DNA of 64,000 nucleotides, from positions 3,778,986 to 3,842,985 of the forward strand of contig NW_023504022.1 of assembly GCF_014529535.1 (NCBI RefSeq), given 5' to 3'. Each line of letters starts with the position of its first letter. Position 1 is the stretch's first letter. Positions 31,659-45,061 of this stretch are shown in pieces. A model generated the notes under the pieces. That model was given only the letters and a program-made list of their open reading frames with translations, did not search any database and was not told the origin of the DNA. The translations under genes and the position numbers were made by a program. The stretch is from Bradysia coprophila (taxonomy: Eukaryota > Arthropoda > Insecta > Diptera > Sciaridae).

Positions 31659-32479
31659 TTTCAGCGCTTAGTGAGTTCAATTATTCGAATTATTTTTAGA
31701 TTTAGTGATAACTACAACAGCTCGTTAATAAAATATCGACAAGGCCGTTTGAAATGCCATCCACGTTAAGAACTGCCATCCACGTTAGAAACAATTTCAT
31801 TTGAACGAAAAATTTTGAACCGCCGCCTATTGTTCGTTCCTTTTTTTTCACATGATTTTAAATTTAATTCTCAAATGGCAGCTCTTTTTTGACATATAAT
31901 TGTAACGGCAAATGCAGCACCTATCAACGCCTGTAAACTCATTTCAATACAAACATTTTGACAAGGAATGACAACAATCGATATATGTGTTGACTTCGGT
32001 GTTGACATTTGTGGGGTTACGACTATCCAACAATTTGTTTGGCCGTTCATAGGTAAAATGTTGACCATTCGTCATTCAATAAAGAAATTTCATTTCATTT
32101 AATGAACTTGTCGCATTTGTTATTTGAATGTGTGACTCGATAAGTAAATTTCCAATGTCTCGATATTGGTCCGGCGAAGCCCTAGCCATCCGAAAAAACT
32201 ATCCCTGACGGCTTGTCCGGCTCCACTCTAACGAGTTTATGTGGCCACCAGCCGGAAATACATCGGACTTTTGTACATTGGCTCCACAAGTGGAACGATT
32301 TTTCCACATGAAAATTACTAATTCGACTCGACAAGTAAATTTCCAATGTCTCGATATTTACAAATTTAGCGATTTCGATTTAGCTGCAGCATTTTATTGA
32401 TCAGTCGCGAGTACATTTTTGTAGGGAGAACCAATGAACTTGTGACTTTTTCTACTTTCGAATTCAGATTCTCTTCGCT

Positions 32480-32815
32480 GTGTAATCAATTTACTGCGAG
32501 ACGGGAAATGTCGTTGTTGAAATCATACTTTTTGGAGGTGCACCGAATGAGAGAGCGTGCTGGAAAACGGCGTCTTTGTTTTAAATCTATCCAAGAAATT
32601 TTATTGTATTTTGTCCAATCCATCCAATGAGTGTGAACGGTTCATCAAATCAGTGAACCAAGAGCCAGGCTTTGAGAATTTCTACATTTGGCATCCGGGA
32701 TTTACCGACAAGGCCCAAACAAAAAATTGCGACCAACTAAATGGATAAGTGTATTCCGCAGAAATGCATGGAATTGGAATGAGAAACGGGGAGAATTCTA
32801 TTTTCATCAGGTCTG
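32480..32815 (+). pseudogene. Coding-like fragment, unrecognised
   Basis: One frame reads ENGVFVLNLSKKFYCIL, then [20 protein letters not shown] and [19 protein letters not shown] to a stop. It continues after the stop as [19 protein letters not shown]. The Cys and aromatic pattern looks like a small extracellular domain, but I cannot name it. The stop and lack of clear splice sites suggest decay. Confidence 0.25.
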
Positions 32816-35800
32816 AATGAAATGCAACAATAAATAACTTTCATTTGAATTTGAATCGTTTTTCGTCGAATTTTAATTTGACTCCAGCTGATTAGCTGAT
32901 TTACGGTCAGTCCAAACGTGACATGTTTTTACTCTGGCTCGGTTATAATAGTGGAATAATCTTACCACGTCAGTTTTTTGATAACTGCTATTTGTTTTAC
33001 CACCAAGGCCCAAACCAAACAAAATAAGAGTGTGGGATGTACTGAATGTCATACACATCAAGTGCAGTGTCCACCGTAAAAAATGTCCGCCATTGACGCC
33101 ACTGGCTGTACAAAATACATCAAAATACATTGTCTGGGTGTCGGACTACCCAGCCAAACATAAATCGTTGGTTCAACTTCGATAACGACATTAATCATTG
33201 CCAGCAACACGTTGTGGTGGGTATGGATGGAGATTCTTGACGCGGTAATGCACCTAGCACCTACACCCAACACCTATATACTTCCATTCATTAACATAAC
33301 TATCTATACGAACCATACCCGATCATTTGCACTTAAAGTGTAATTAACGAAAATGTGGAAAACCCGTATTGTAGTGACAGAACATTGGTTGAATGTTATC
33401 GCGGTGAAAGAGTAAAACGAATGTAACTTCAAGGCAATTTTATTTGTTGCTATAGAATGCATAACCTTCACACATATTTCGTGTGATTTTTTCCTTATAT
33501 GCAGTCGTGTATCGCGATGAAATGTCATACATTGTCATTTTTCCTAGTGTTTACAGGAAACTGTGAGCGTGTGTGAGTGAATGTGCAAGAGTGAGTAAAC
33601 TGTATGAGTATTCTGTTGAAAAAATAAGGTTGCGGTTTTCTGATGTCGAATTTTATGTAAAAACTGAAATCTTCAACACATATTATCCTGGACATTGCAC
33701 CTTGAGAAGGTGATCTAATCATTAATAGCAAAATTGTTTAGAGACAAGCCGTTGGTTGATCAGTTCTCGTTAGTGTACATAAATAAACACAGAAAATTCC
33801 TGAAGTAAATTAACTGGAAAGAGGACCATTAACTTGACGCTGTCAATAGCAACGTAAGTTCAGTAAAATATCATTAATTTTGTATTGTATTAGAGCCGAA
33901 ATTCTCATTATTTTCCGACGAAATGAGACTGATTTTCACTAAAATTGATAATTATATTTTATTTGGTCAAATGGGTGAAACGTCACCTTTTGCCCGGTGT
34001 GTATGAGTATTCTAGCTCATCTCTCTCTCTTCCATTCAACAACGTTCACTTACATTATAAAACAAACTACCACACACTCGCTCACACACACTAGCGCACA
34101 CTACCTCTTAATCACTTTGATACTAGTGCAACGTTTCTCGGCTCGAATCAAATGACTGCAGTGCAAAAAGGACAAAAATAGAATCGGAGCAAAATAAGTT
34201 TTGTCATAATGGCCGCCAGTACCGTGCCATTCGCATTTCTGTAAAATTTGATTTTAATTTCGTATTAAACACATGGTCGACGGAATTGACATTAAAATAT
34301 CGTGATACACACAACGTTGTCAAAGAATTTAACTTGTTTTAAGGTACGTCAAATACCTTTTGGTTGAATCGAAATTTTGTTAATTTTACTCAGTGGTGAA
34401 ATGAAAAGGATTCTCACGTCAAAGATAAATTTACGGTGACATTGGACTCTTGATATTATAACTCTACTGCCTGAAAAAAAAAACGATAAGCACTTTGTGA
34501 CAAACGAATCAGAAAGGTTCGAACCTGATCTGTTTTTTTCTTCGTCTTTTAGAATATATAAATTGACAAAGTCCTCAACTGGTGTTCGGAAAAAAAAGTT
34601 AAATTCAGTGTGATAGAAAAAGTTGCTCAAGAGTGTGTGATTAGTCAATAAAAAATTTTCTTGTCGGAAAATTTCAACCTTTTTTAGATTCAATTGCCGT
34701 TAGTTTAACAAAAAAAATTCTCGCAGAGGTGTTTTCACATAAATTCGATAGAAACCGAAAAGAATTAACAATCTTAGCTCATTTAATCGAATAAAATTTG
34801 CATTTTAAATGAATATTCTATAGGTACGTGAAAAGAGGCCCCATGTGTGTTGGAATAAAATTGATATTTTTTTCTCGTCTTCTTTACGTGTATTTCTAAT
34901 GCTATACGAAATTGTCAGTGTATGGTGGTGATACTTAATGAAATAAAAAAAAAAATTATTCGAATCTTGGATCTAAAAACACTGCACGCCTTCGTACAGA
35001 AAAATATATAATTTTAATTTCGTTTTCATTTAGACAAAGTATACATTGCCATACACCACGTATTAGTTTTTAGTATAAAATCGAACAAAATAAACCGATT
35101 CAAAATACCAAAATTTCCACACACCAAAAAAAGGATGAAATTGATTAACAAATTGTGATGTGCCGTGTCTTTTCTTTCATTGTACAGAATAGTGAAGCTG
35201 AACTGAACTGAACTGAACTGATTGAATTTGTGTAGCAAAATTGTCTCCAAAATTCGAGTGTCAGTGCAATCAAAAGACAAAATAATTCAACTTCACCGAT
35301 CAGATCAATATACAAATCGAACGATTCAGTGAACTTGGCTTACATAAATAAATAAAAGTCAAATTCAACCCAGGTATGTGAAGTCATTTTTCCCGTTGTT
35401 AAAAAAAAATTGTCCAAAAATATTTCCCATTCCGAAATTGCAATGATCATGAACGGCACAATGAAACCCCATCTGGTTCCGAATAATAATGAAAAGCGAA
35501 CCTTCTCTGTTGCTGTCTCTTTTTTCACACTGAAATTGACATCATTCGAATTGAAATTCATTGCAAATGATGTACGACGATGTTTTTGTTTGACTTAAAT
35601 CCAACTTATATTCCACAGTGGTGTACCTTAGAACAATTTTTATTGTCGCTGCTTAGAACGTTTTTGATTTTTGTACCAGCCCTGTCGTTCAAAAGCATCG
35701 ACTCGTTTTTTAATTTTCTGAATGTTTATAGTTTTCGGCAACAACGATTTTCTGTTAACTTTTAATTGTCTTCGGCAATTGCCTAAAAATCGATGGTATT

Positions 35801-37239
35801 TTACGACAATTTTTATGGTAAAGTGGTACACCCATGTTATATTCTCACTGCTACTCGTATGGCATACCGATTGAACAAACATTGTATATTACGCATAGTA
35901 TTATTTTAAGACGTCTCTTGCCGAAATCCAAGTCGATCTGATGATGACGATAACACATTTCTGTGTGTATTGGATAGTGTACACAACACTGCACTTACGA
36001 ATAGTTTGTTCAATGTGTAAGCGCCTGTAATGTGCTGGTGTCCGTTCTTTTTTCTGCGGTTTTAGTGTGGCAATTTTAGCTGTAGATTAAGATTTATGCA
36101 TACAAAATAATTTACGCGAAAATCGATTAATTTTGATCGGCAAGATCGGAAATATATTGCGATTAGGCGTGTTGCAGTGTTGCTATTAACTTGATCGATT
36201 TTTTGTTTCATTTGCAAAAAAAAACACAAAATCGAAAGCAGTTCTGACCTTTGACTGTGCTTTGAAGAAAATATTTTTCCATGAGATTTTAAACAAACAC
36301 TTTGTTATGTATTGGAAGAGACGTTCTGCGTACAAGTGTTCAGAGCGATTCAATTTTAATCTGTGCGAACACAACCGCTTTTTATTACATTTTGTAATTA
36401 CAAAAAAAAACAACAATGTTCCAAGGTCATAACTTCCTTTCGGATTGTTGATCTCTCTCCATTTGCTAGATCTAACCAAATCAGTCGCAAATTGAATATT
36501 TTTGAGCTCATATTTAGCGGACACCAATGATGCGAAATCTTTGTTGTACGGGAAGATGAAGCATTTTTTTTTGGGTAATATAAAGAACGAGTAAACAAAG
36601 AGAGAGAGGATGTGTATGTGCAATCAATTTGCAAACTATTTTTGAGTATCATTCACTAATAGCACCGACCAAGGCTGCGAACAAAGATGCAAAACATTTT
36701 AAAATAAAACTTCAGTCAACTGAGAGACAGAATCATTTTCTTGTCTCAACGATTGAGGGTACATTGAGGTTTGAAACGATGGGGTTCAGTAATGACGTGA
36801 TGATGAATGGAAAATAATAATAAAAAAAATCTCCTACTTGGATGTCAGCCAAGTTTAACTCAACAGTATAATCACTGCGATAAGACTTCAGCTGTCACCT
36901 CTGCTCAAAAAGAAGATCCCAACAAAAATCTCTTCGAGAAAAGTGTGACGCAGTCTTTGAAATACAATTTCTAAAATGAATGATATCGCTAGAGTTGACG
37001 CTTTCAGCTTCGTTACGCAAAAATTAAATTTTACACCCAATTTTAGTTCAAACAAGCTGGCTTAGGTTTTCTCATCATCTGCCAAATAATTTTTACAAAA
37101 AGAAATTTAGACTGGAAACAACCAAAATTTTACCAAAAAAATCTGCGTCGCAAAGTTGCAGATGTTCAGGAACAGACCAGCAAGAAAATTTATCTGCCAC
37201 ATGCGACGCAGATTTTACAGTTTACAGTTTTAATTCAAA

Positions 37240-37410
37240 AATTTTACGAAAATCGAAAATTTTACGAAATTCGAAAATTTGACGAAATTTGACGAAATTC
37301 GAAAATTTGACGAAATTTGAAAATTTGACGAAATTTGAAAATTTGACGAAAATCGAAAATTTGACGAAATTCCAAAATTTGATGAAAATCGAAAATTTGA
37401 CGAAAGTAAT
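37240..37410. repeat. Tandem repeat of AAAATTTGACGAAATT units
   Basis: About ten degenerate units of 15-18 bp alternating GAAAATTTGACGAAA and TTCGAAAATT. Phe/Ser-rich open frames on the minus strand follow the unit and are not genes. Confidence 0.8.
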
Positions 37411-38355
37411 TCTCTATCTGCCACCATTCAAGAAATATCTCCAAAACCCCAATTGACCCACCCATTTCCAACTTTCGACATTTTTCACATATGCCCCTCT
37501 GTTCTACTCGTAAAACTCTGAGACTTTGCCGAAGAAAGTAATTCTCTATCTCTCATAACCCAAAAAAATATTAGTCCTTTCATCCTACGCTCGAGTAGCT
37601 CAAAATTTGGTCACTCTAATCACTCTAGCGCAAACGAATCTGCCCCGATTTTTTTAATTATTTTTTTGTTCGAATCGTGTTACGAATACCTTTCATTTGA
37701 TGGGTCGCACGCCTCTGTAGGTTTCAATACAGCTAAGCTACAGCCGAAAACGCGTTCCCGACCCTCGAAAACCTCACTCAGAAACCACTTCGAGGCCAAT
37801 AAAACAAAATTCTGTTTTTTCCTGGGGTAATGGCGTATCACATTTTCATTTTTATGCCCACCCTGAGGTTCCTGCAAAATTTCATGGAGATTGGCTGACT
37901 AGTTTCCGAGATCGACCGTCGATAGATAGACAGATAGACAGATAGACAGATAGAAACATACAGAGTAAGTTGAAAGATTTTGATTGTTTGGAAAACGTTA
38001 ATTTGGTGCATTTTCTATCAAAATGACCAACTTCAAAACGATGTATCTCCGGCAATTTTAAAGTTACATAGTCGAGTGATAGCTCGTTTTGCTCGTATTT
38101 GAAGCGCGAATAAGATAGAATAGGATTTGTGGTGATACAGGCCAAAGGAAAGAAACTTAAATTCTCGCCTATATATAGTTGCCGCGTCTCAAAAAAATTT
38201 CTTCGTTCTTTTTTTGAAAGTTAGACTGCGTCAAGTCCTCCGCTATCGCTCCGGACATGATAAATGTAGTTTCGCTAGCATGTAGAGCATTACCTTCAAT
38301 TGTCGATCACCAAGCAGTTGTCAGATAAACGATGCGGCTAGGAATGCTCTCAGCC

Positions 38356-38558
38356 TCAGAATTCGCCGTTAGGGGAGACTCGCTTAGCGAACCATCTCTT
38401 ACTGCTTAGCCTGACTTCAAGATCGGTTGCGTACCTGATAGGTTCCAGGTCATCCCAGCCAGCTCCTACTTCCTCGAAGAGTTCCAATTCAGAGCTTCTA
38501 TTGGAGTTGGGAGCCTGCAGTGTTGGGTCGCCGCACGAGTTGCTAGAACTTATATATC
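38356..38558 (-). other. GC-richer open stretch, unexplained
   Basis: One minus-strand frame is open for about 67 codons without a Met, with protein-like content (EEVGAGWDDLEPIRYA, KRWFAKRVSPNGEF) and then a stop. Base composition is clearly richer in GC than the flanks. It could be a mobile-element protein tail or a lost exon. Confidence 0.25.
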
Positions 38559-38720
38559 ACTGAACGAACTTAACTCTAATAAGTCCACGCAAAATGGCTC
38601 AAAATTCTGACCAAAATTCTCTTACTCGTTTCAGAATACAGCTACTGAAGTGGCTACACCGTTCAATCAAACCGGAATTATTGCAAAGCAAAATCATATT
38701 ACCCATAGGCACCACACAAG

Positions 38721-41700
38721 ATGAAAGATAAGTCGTCGAAAAACCGACAAAAATCGCAGAAAAATTCGAATTCAAATGCAAGTCAAACCAATGCGAAAGT
38801 CAACCAAACCAATAAAAATGTAAACGAAACGGCCACCACAGTCAAATCTGGCAAACAGCAGCAGCAGCAGCAAAACAACTCAATAATCACAACAACCAAT
38901 GCATCAACCAAACCAGAAACGATAAATGCAACGAATTGTGATAGCGGCGAATGTTTTGGAAGTAGTCAAAATGGTAACGTGATCGCATCAACAGAAACCA
39001 TGGAAGACTGCACTTTAACGGCGCCATCGTCCGATGAGACTGATAGATCAACAACGGTAGATAGCAACTGTAATACTATTAGAATAGATTCAAAGCCAAA
39101 CAGGGATAAGTCAGATGTAGATAGCACTAGTAACACCGTTACAACGGATCCGCCCAGTCAAGCGGAACCCGTCGACAATAGCAATAATACAACGTCAACT
39201 CAGAATCGCAATGCTCAATCGAATGAAATGCCCACTGCCAGATCGAATTTCCGCAATCAAATAATGGAACAGATGAAGAACGCATCCGTCGATGTTCCCG
39301 ATTCGTCATCGAAACCGATAACATTACAGAAGCAACCGTCGCTAACGTATTCGGACGGTCAATGGTCTCCGGCCAATTCGGACGGAAAGAAGTTTTACAA
39401 TCGCGATCAGTTGATAATGCTGCGCAACCAGCCGGCATCGTTATCCGAACCGAATTTTCCCGGTGGCCTATCCGCTATCGTCAAAACGAATAACAATCAC
39501 AGCAATATGTCAACGGGCGGCGGTAACGATTTGATGCCAAAGTTCGCTGGACAAACGAATTTCAATAAAACCGGATCACATCAACGCCACAACTACTCGA
39601 AACGCTCATCTCAGACATCAACGCAACAAAATGCTCAAAACAATGGGAACGCCAACAAGGGCAGCAAATCCGACATGATTTACATGAAAATATCCGTACG
39701 CGAGGAGGTCAAATTGAATGAAGCGGAAAACGCTTGGTTGCCATCGTTTCGTAGGACTGAGAGTGAAGCTGAACCAACAGACGGAAGCGAGAAACTCTCT
39801 TCCAATGATCTGCTGTTCAAGCGGGTGCGTGGTGTTCTGAATAAGTTGACTCCCGAACGATTTGACACGCTGTTCGAAGAAATCAGTAGCTTCAACATAG
39901 AAACGTCGGAGCGTTTGCACGGTGTCATATCGTTAGTGTTCGAGAAGGCAATCGACGAACCGCATTTCTCCGTTGCTTACGCTCGACTGTGCAGCAAATT
40001 ATCTGAATCGTTAGCAGCGTCCGAGAGCGATAGCAAGCCGCTGTTTAAGAAGACCCTGATAACGAAATGCCAAAATGAATTCGAAAAGCATGTCGTCAAT
40101 GAGCAGATAATTGCCGACAAACTTGCACCATTCCTGGCTAAAGTCAACGAAACCGACGACCCGGATAAGAAATTGGAGCACAGCGAAAATTTGAAGGAAG
40201 AAGAACGGAAATTGCGACTTCGGTCCGTCGGCACCGTACGCTTCATCGGCGAACTCTACAAAATCGGAATGCTCACGTCGAAAATCATGATCGGTTGCAT
40301 ACGAACGCTGATCGACAAAGACTCGGAAGACAAACTGGAATGTTCGTGCAAATTGTTGGCCACGATCGGTGCTAAGTTGGAAGAGGCTGTGCAACGAGTG
40401 CATGAACTTAAAATTGAATTGAACGAAGCGTTCAAGCTGATGCAGTCGATAGTCGATCGGAAAATCCCGAACATACGAATCAGCAGTCGGGTGAGATTTA
40501 TGCTACAAGACGTGCTCGATTTGAGGAAACGTCGCTGGGTTCCACGCAGTACCGATGCAGGCAATCCGAAAACCATGGGACAAATCCAGAAAGAAGCTGA
40601 AGCTGAACAACAAAACATAATTGTAAGTGAAACGGCTCGAACTCCATTGTTCGCAGGATGATCTGTGGAACGTTACCGTTGCATCAGACTAACCAAAACA
40701 TTTTATTTTCATGCAGCTACTCAACTACAATACCCGCCGCGATGATAGAGGGCGAAATGATAATCGGTCGAATGGTGGTGGTGGTGGTTATCAGAAATCG
40801 AATCGACAATCCAGTGAAGATGGCTGGCTGCCGAGTGCGAAGAGTCGTAGCACCACATTGTTCGATACGTCGAAATTCAAAAACAACAAAACGGTAAGCT
40901 CCACTTAACAGACATTTTCTCAGCGAACACGTCCGTCGTGTCAGTGTCCAGAGCAAAGGAAATAATTATTTTTTTTTCGTTTCGTTCTAGTCAATCGATG
41001 ACAGCACAGTTTTCGGCTCAGCAGCACTGTTCAAATGGGGCCAGAATGCCAACAATAACGCAACGCCTTCTGCAGCGGCTCCACCTCTGGCTAACAGTTT
41101 TGCTGCCCTAGATTCGGCTCGAGGTCTCAGTAGTTCAATCGAAAATCCTCCGCGAAGTAATCGAAACGGTCGAGACAATTATCATTCCAAGGGATCTATG
41201 GAACGTTATCAGCATTCAGACCGACGTAATTCCCGTAGCGGTTCGCAGCACAGGTCACGTGAAAATTCTCTAGCTAGGAACTTCCCACAGCGTAGCAATA
41301 TACCGCCGTTCAGCCGATCCAGTCAATCAATGAACGCCCTTTCCACATCTCAACAGTCGTTACCAATTGTTAGAGCCGATCCAACGGCAACAATGAATCT
41401 GAATCCAGTTGAGCCGAGTTCGGCCGAAGTTGAGAAGGTGCAAAAGTTGGTCAGAGAACTGCTGGAAAATCATCACATCGGTGAGGTTTCCGTGGCTAAT
41501 TGTCATGTTGACGTTGATAAGATAAAAGTGGAACATCGTTGGGTCGTGGTCCGAGAATTATTGAATGTTGCCGTGGAAGTGCAACGACTGAAAACGACTG
41601 ATCGAATATTTGCCGGCAAATCATTGAACCAATGGATCAAAATGAAATTGATCACACGCAGCGATATCCTGACCGGTACGAAATCGTTCTTGGAACCCGT

Positions 41701-44700
41701 CGAAGACATATCGCTGGACATACCGCACATTTGGCTTTACATTGCTGAGATTATCGGTAAGTTGTCGCAATTCTGCTCGTGCACCAGTTGTGTCCGTTGA
41801 CATTAAAACATTCCGTTCAAAATACAGCTCCCGTTATTGAGAATGAAAACTTGAAATTAATTCAATTGAAAACGCTGTGCCCGGATCACGTGCATCGGAT
41901 ATTGGAAGAACTGTTACCCTATCAACAGGCGACTTACGGGCCTACTTACGTCAAGACTTTGTTGAAATCGAACGAATTGAACACACTGGTGACCAAGACG
42001 GAACAGATATCAGATGTAAGTTCAGTGCATTGGCTGACCTTAGGCACCTCGCGAAACTGAGAAACTTATTTCTTTTAACAGAAACTGAAAAACTTCGTGG
42101 CCACGATAGCCAATTTACCAGCTGAATCGGCCGTAATAAACAGTCAAGAGCCTGGACTTGGCAAAGCTTCAAATGATACCGTTAACATGGACGACATTCA
42201 GCGTCACATCAAAAAATTACTTCTGGAGAATGTAAAGCTAGACGTCATTTACGATTACATATCCGTAAGTCGATCGCCTGCTCCACGACCGCCTTCCAGA
42301 ATTTCATTTTTTTTTTCTTCTTTTTCTACTCCACAGGCCAACGTTACCGAAATCGACAATAATTTTATCAGAGCTTTGACCACTGCTGTCGTCGACTCAT
42401 CGTTAGATAACCGATTCAAATTGAACGATAAACATTTTCTGCAGCGAATTCCGCTACTGGAACGGTACATCGATGGCAATAATCAGTTGCAATTGCAGGC
42501 CCTAATTGCCATTCAAATTTTAATCCATCGATTGGAACATCCACAGGGTATGTGTGCTCGACAGATGATTTCCTGAATCAAATTGACTCAATCTTTTCCC
42601 GATTTTTCCCTACAGGACTCATGCAAAGTATATTTTCAAATCTTGTAACGGAGAAAATCATTTCAACCGACTCGATAATGAACTGGAAGAATCGTACCGA
42701 TGTTATGGATGGGAAAGGTATGTTAAATGTTGTGACAGAGTGTTGATTACATAGTAGATCGAGAGAGCCGATGTGACTGTCAGTCCTTCATAAGGCTACC
42801 ATTTGAAACCCATGTCGCGACATGTCGTTGTTTTGTTGCATTATGATCTTTAGTGTTGCTATTGGACGTTTGCTTTTCGAAATCGGATCTGTCGTTCGTG
42901 ACAAATTAAAATTTTGGACTTTCAAATTAGTCAGACCCTCAAAAACATGTTTGACAGTGCTTTATACCAATATGTTGAGACTTGGGACACCAACTTTGTT
43001 TTCTCGTCCTATCAGCGATTTAATCGAAAAACAACTTCCACAACGAATACTTAGGGTAGAGTAACATTTTTATTTTACCCCTATCACGCTACTGAAAATG
43101 TTTCATTACCCGATGACATTTGAAGTAACTTCCGTGGGACGTCGCGTGTAAAATTACGTTAAAGTTGGGACATTGCTTATTTCTGGAAGAACGGATAAGA
43201 GAAATGACCCTGATGGCAACGGCATGGCACCCAAATTTTATAGTGAAGCCTCCACCAAGACGAGAAGAGAATTTTTTTGTGAGCTAAAAAGTACATAGAT
43301 CCACTGGGTGCCAACTGCCGTCGAAGGTGTCTTCACCTGTTCTTTCAGAATCGAGGTTATTTTGACTCTAGAACGTATAACAGCTAGAGATTCCAATTAC
43401 CGACCTCGATAAATTTTCGGTAAATAGTACCTCAGCAGGTCAGAGTAGGGGCGATATTTCTCCACGGTCAATATCGTCAAGAACGATGTTGTCGTTCAAA
43501 AAACGTACATAGGACGAAAATATCGTTTCTGACGATATTGACCGTGTGGAAATGTCCCGCCACCAGGTTAAACCATGTAAAACAACGCACTGTTGCTAAC
43601 ACGACAGCTTAGTATTATCTTTCGTCAGAGTCGTGCTCGTGAGATATCCTATCGCGTTGGTCCAAAGTTTATGGGCGAAATTGGCTGAAAAATGTAACGA
43701 AAAGTTATCGGAAATGTTGCAGTAAATTTGACCACTAGAACCACCCCCTAAACCATTCGGCAAAAAATATATGTGAATAGTGTCACACCCTCAGAACCTA
43801 TTTGATTTGGGCCAGTGCGCAAAAATGCCTCACGACAATGACTCCACCGAAAGATATTACTAAGCTGATGACAATCGGATCAGCAATAGCGTTGGTTTAT
43901 ATGCTCTGATTTGCAGGCCAGATAAAATTAACCAAAAGTCGGTAATAAGAGCTTTTACCTTCGGCGAGGCCTACAAACTTCCGAGGAGGAAACTACGCGA
44001 GCAAATACCAATAGATAACCAATAGACACCAATGACGCCAATAGACGTCAAAAGACACCAATAGAAGGAAATTGTACGATAGTCGTCAATATACACGAGT
44101 TCATCGGTATCTATCGACATACTATTTCCTTAGATTGGTAACTATTGGTGTCTATTGACGTCTATTTGCGTATACTGCCGTCTATTGGTAGCTATTGGCG
44201 TTTATTGGTGGCTACTAGCGTCTGTTGATGAATAATTACGTCTATTGGTGACTGTTCCGAGGAAGACCTACGCGGGAAAATACAGGGTCAGGTGTATTTG
44301 CCATTGATGCCAATAGCCGTCAATAGCTATCAATAGAAGTGGGTGGGACAAGATTTGCTCTCGTAGTTTCTCCCTCGCAAACTTTACACTCGTCAGATTA
44401 AAAATCTCCGAACAAGTGTAATTTTCAACGGGTCTGTTCCATCGTACGTTAAAAACGAGTTCTAACATTCCGAAAACAACCGACCGTCATCTACAGAAGC
44501 AAACATATCCGTAACCTGAGCAAATTTTTTCGTTTAAACTTCGTGGTGTTGGCTTCTCTGTGGATGACGATTGACATTTTATCAACGACCGTGGAACAGA
44601 CCTTATGTTGCCTTATGAAAGACATGATATGGGACTGATGGAAGCAGGGCCTATTATGTAGAATTAATTTGCAAAATTTGCAAAAATTCACAGAAATTCA

Positions 44701-45061
44701 CAAAAATTTGCACAAATTTACGCTTCATTTTCAGCACATTTTGCAAGTCTTTGCGTTCTTTTGTCTGTTTTAGTACAATTTAAAGTGAATAAAGCAATTA
44801 ATTTGACTTTGAAGGTGTGTAGAAGTTATTTTTTGAAAAAATTTGCAAATTTGTGAAGAATTTTGTGGGAATTTTTGCAAATTTAATTCTACATAATAGG
44901 CTCTGGATGGAAGAGAACTCTCGGCCTATAGTTCCACAATGCAGACTGGATTTCAATTAAAATTTTGATTTTGTTTCGCAGGTGTTGCTGTTACGTCTTT
45001 GCGCAATTTCTTCGAATTATTGGAAAATTCTGATGGCAGTTCAGAAGATGAGGATAATTAA
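38721..45061 (+). CDS. eIF4G: Eukaryotic translation initiation factor 4G
   Basis: Eight coding exons: 38721-40622, 40717-40893, 40991-41756, 41828-42015, 42082-42264, 42337-42547, 42616-42717 and 44982-45061; 1202 aa. eIF4G is the scaffold of the cap-binding complex, joining eIF4E, eIF4A and eIF3. Visible: a disordered N/S/T/Q-rich N-terminus; an eIF4E-binding motif YNRDQLI (226-232, fits YxxxxL-phi); a MIF4G domain from about 364 (LFKRVRGVLNKLTPERFD) to RFMLQDVLDLRKRRWVPR; an MA3 domain from about 840 (VREL...NVAVEVQR); and a C-terminal W2/AA-box domain ending in acidic SSEDEDN. The frame upstream of the ATG has a stop, and a splice acceptor at 38633-38634 implies a 5'-UTR intron. It is shorter at the N-terminus than many insect eIF4Gs, so an alternative upstream promoter or exon is possible. 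The last intron is 2264 bp, the others 71-97. Confidence 0.92.
44010..44335. repeat. Degenerate CAATAGACACCAATAGACGT repeats in both orientations
   Basis: CCAATAGACACCAATGACGC units on the left face TCTATTGGTGTCTATTGACG units on the right, making a loose foldback with about 10-bp periodicity. Another short forward block follows at 44300-44335. Confidence 0.6.
44645..44905. mobile_element. Non-autonomous hAT-type element, 261 bp, 8-bp duplication
   Basis: The start CAGGGCCTATTATGTAGAAT and the inverse of CAGAGCCTATTATGTAGAAT at the end give terminal repeats of about 25 bp. A perfect GATGGAAG duplication flanks it (44637-44644, 44906-44913). The interior is built of GCAAAAATTCACA-like repeats. 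Same family as 19377-20215. Confidence 0.9.

Larger units (their letters stand above)
32880..38634. other. Non-coding stretch upstream of eIF4G
   Basis: No gene is recognised. It probably holds 5'-UTR exons and introns of the downstream eIF4G gene: several good donors follow AT-rich leaders (for example AAC|GTAAGT at 33851). A 3' splice site precedes 38635. Contents noted: (CTGAA)4 near 35193, AAAATTTGACGAAATT tandem repeats at 37240-37410, a fragment of the 9.8-kb tandem family at 37510-37550, and (GATAGACA)n at 37921-37956. Confidence 0.4.
42718..44981. other. Last intron of eIF4G, transposon-rich
   Basis: It holds a family 1 miniature-element fragment (CACCTGTTCTTTCAGAA near 43338). An imperfect hairpin lies at 43447-43560 (GATATTTCTCCACGGTCAAT and inverse). 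Then come the CAATAGAC repeats and a hAT-type element, described separately. No coding sequence recognised. Confidence 0.7.

Noticed and set aside
36186..36623. 145-codon minus-strand open frame
   Set aside because: Low-complexity Phe/Lys content from AT-rich DNA, no motif, no splice context.
37230..37471. Phe/Ser/Gln repeat proteins on the minus strand
   Set aside because: They follow the 15-18-bp AAAATTTGACGAAATT tandem repeat.
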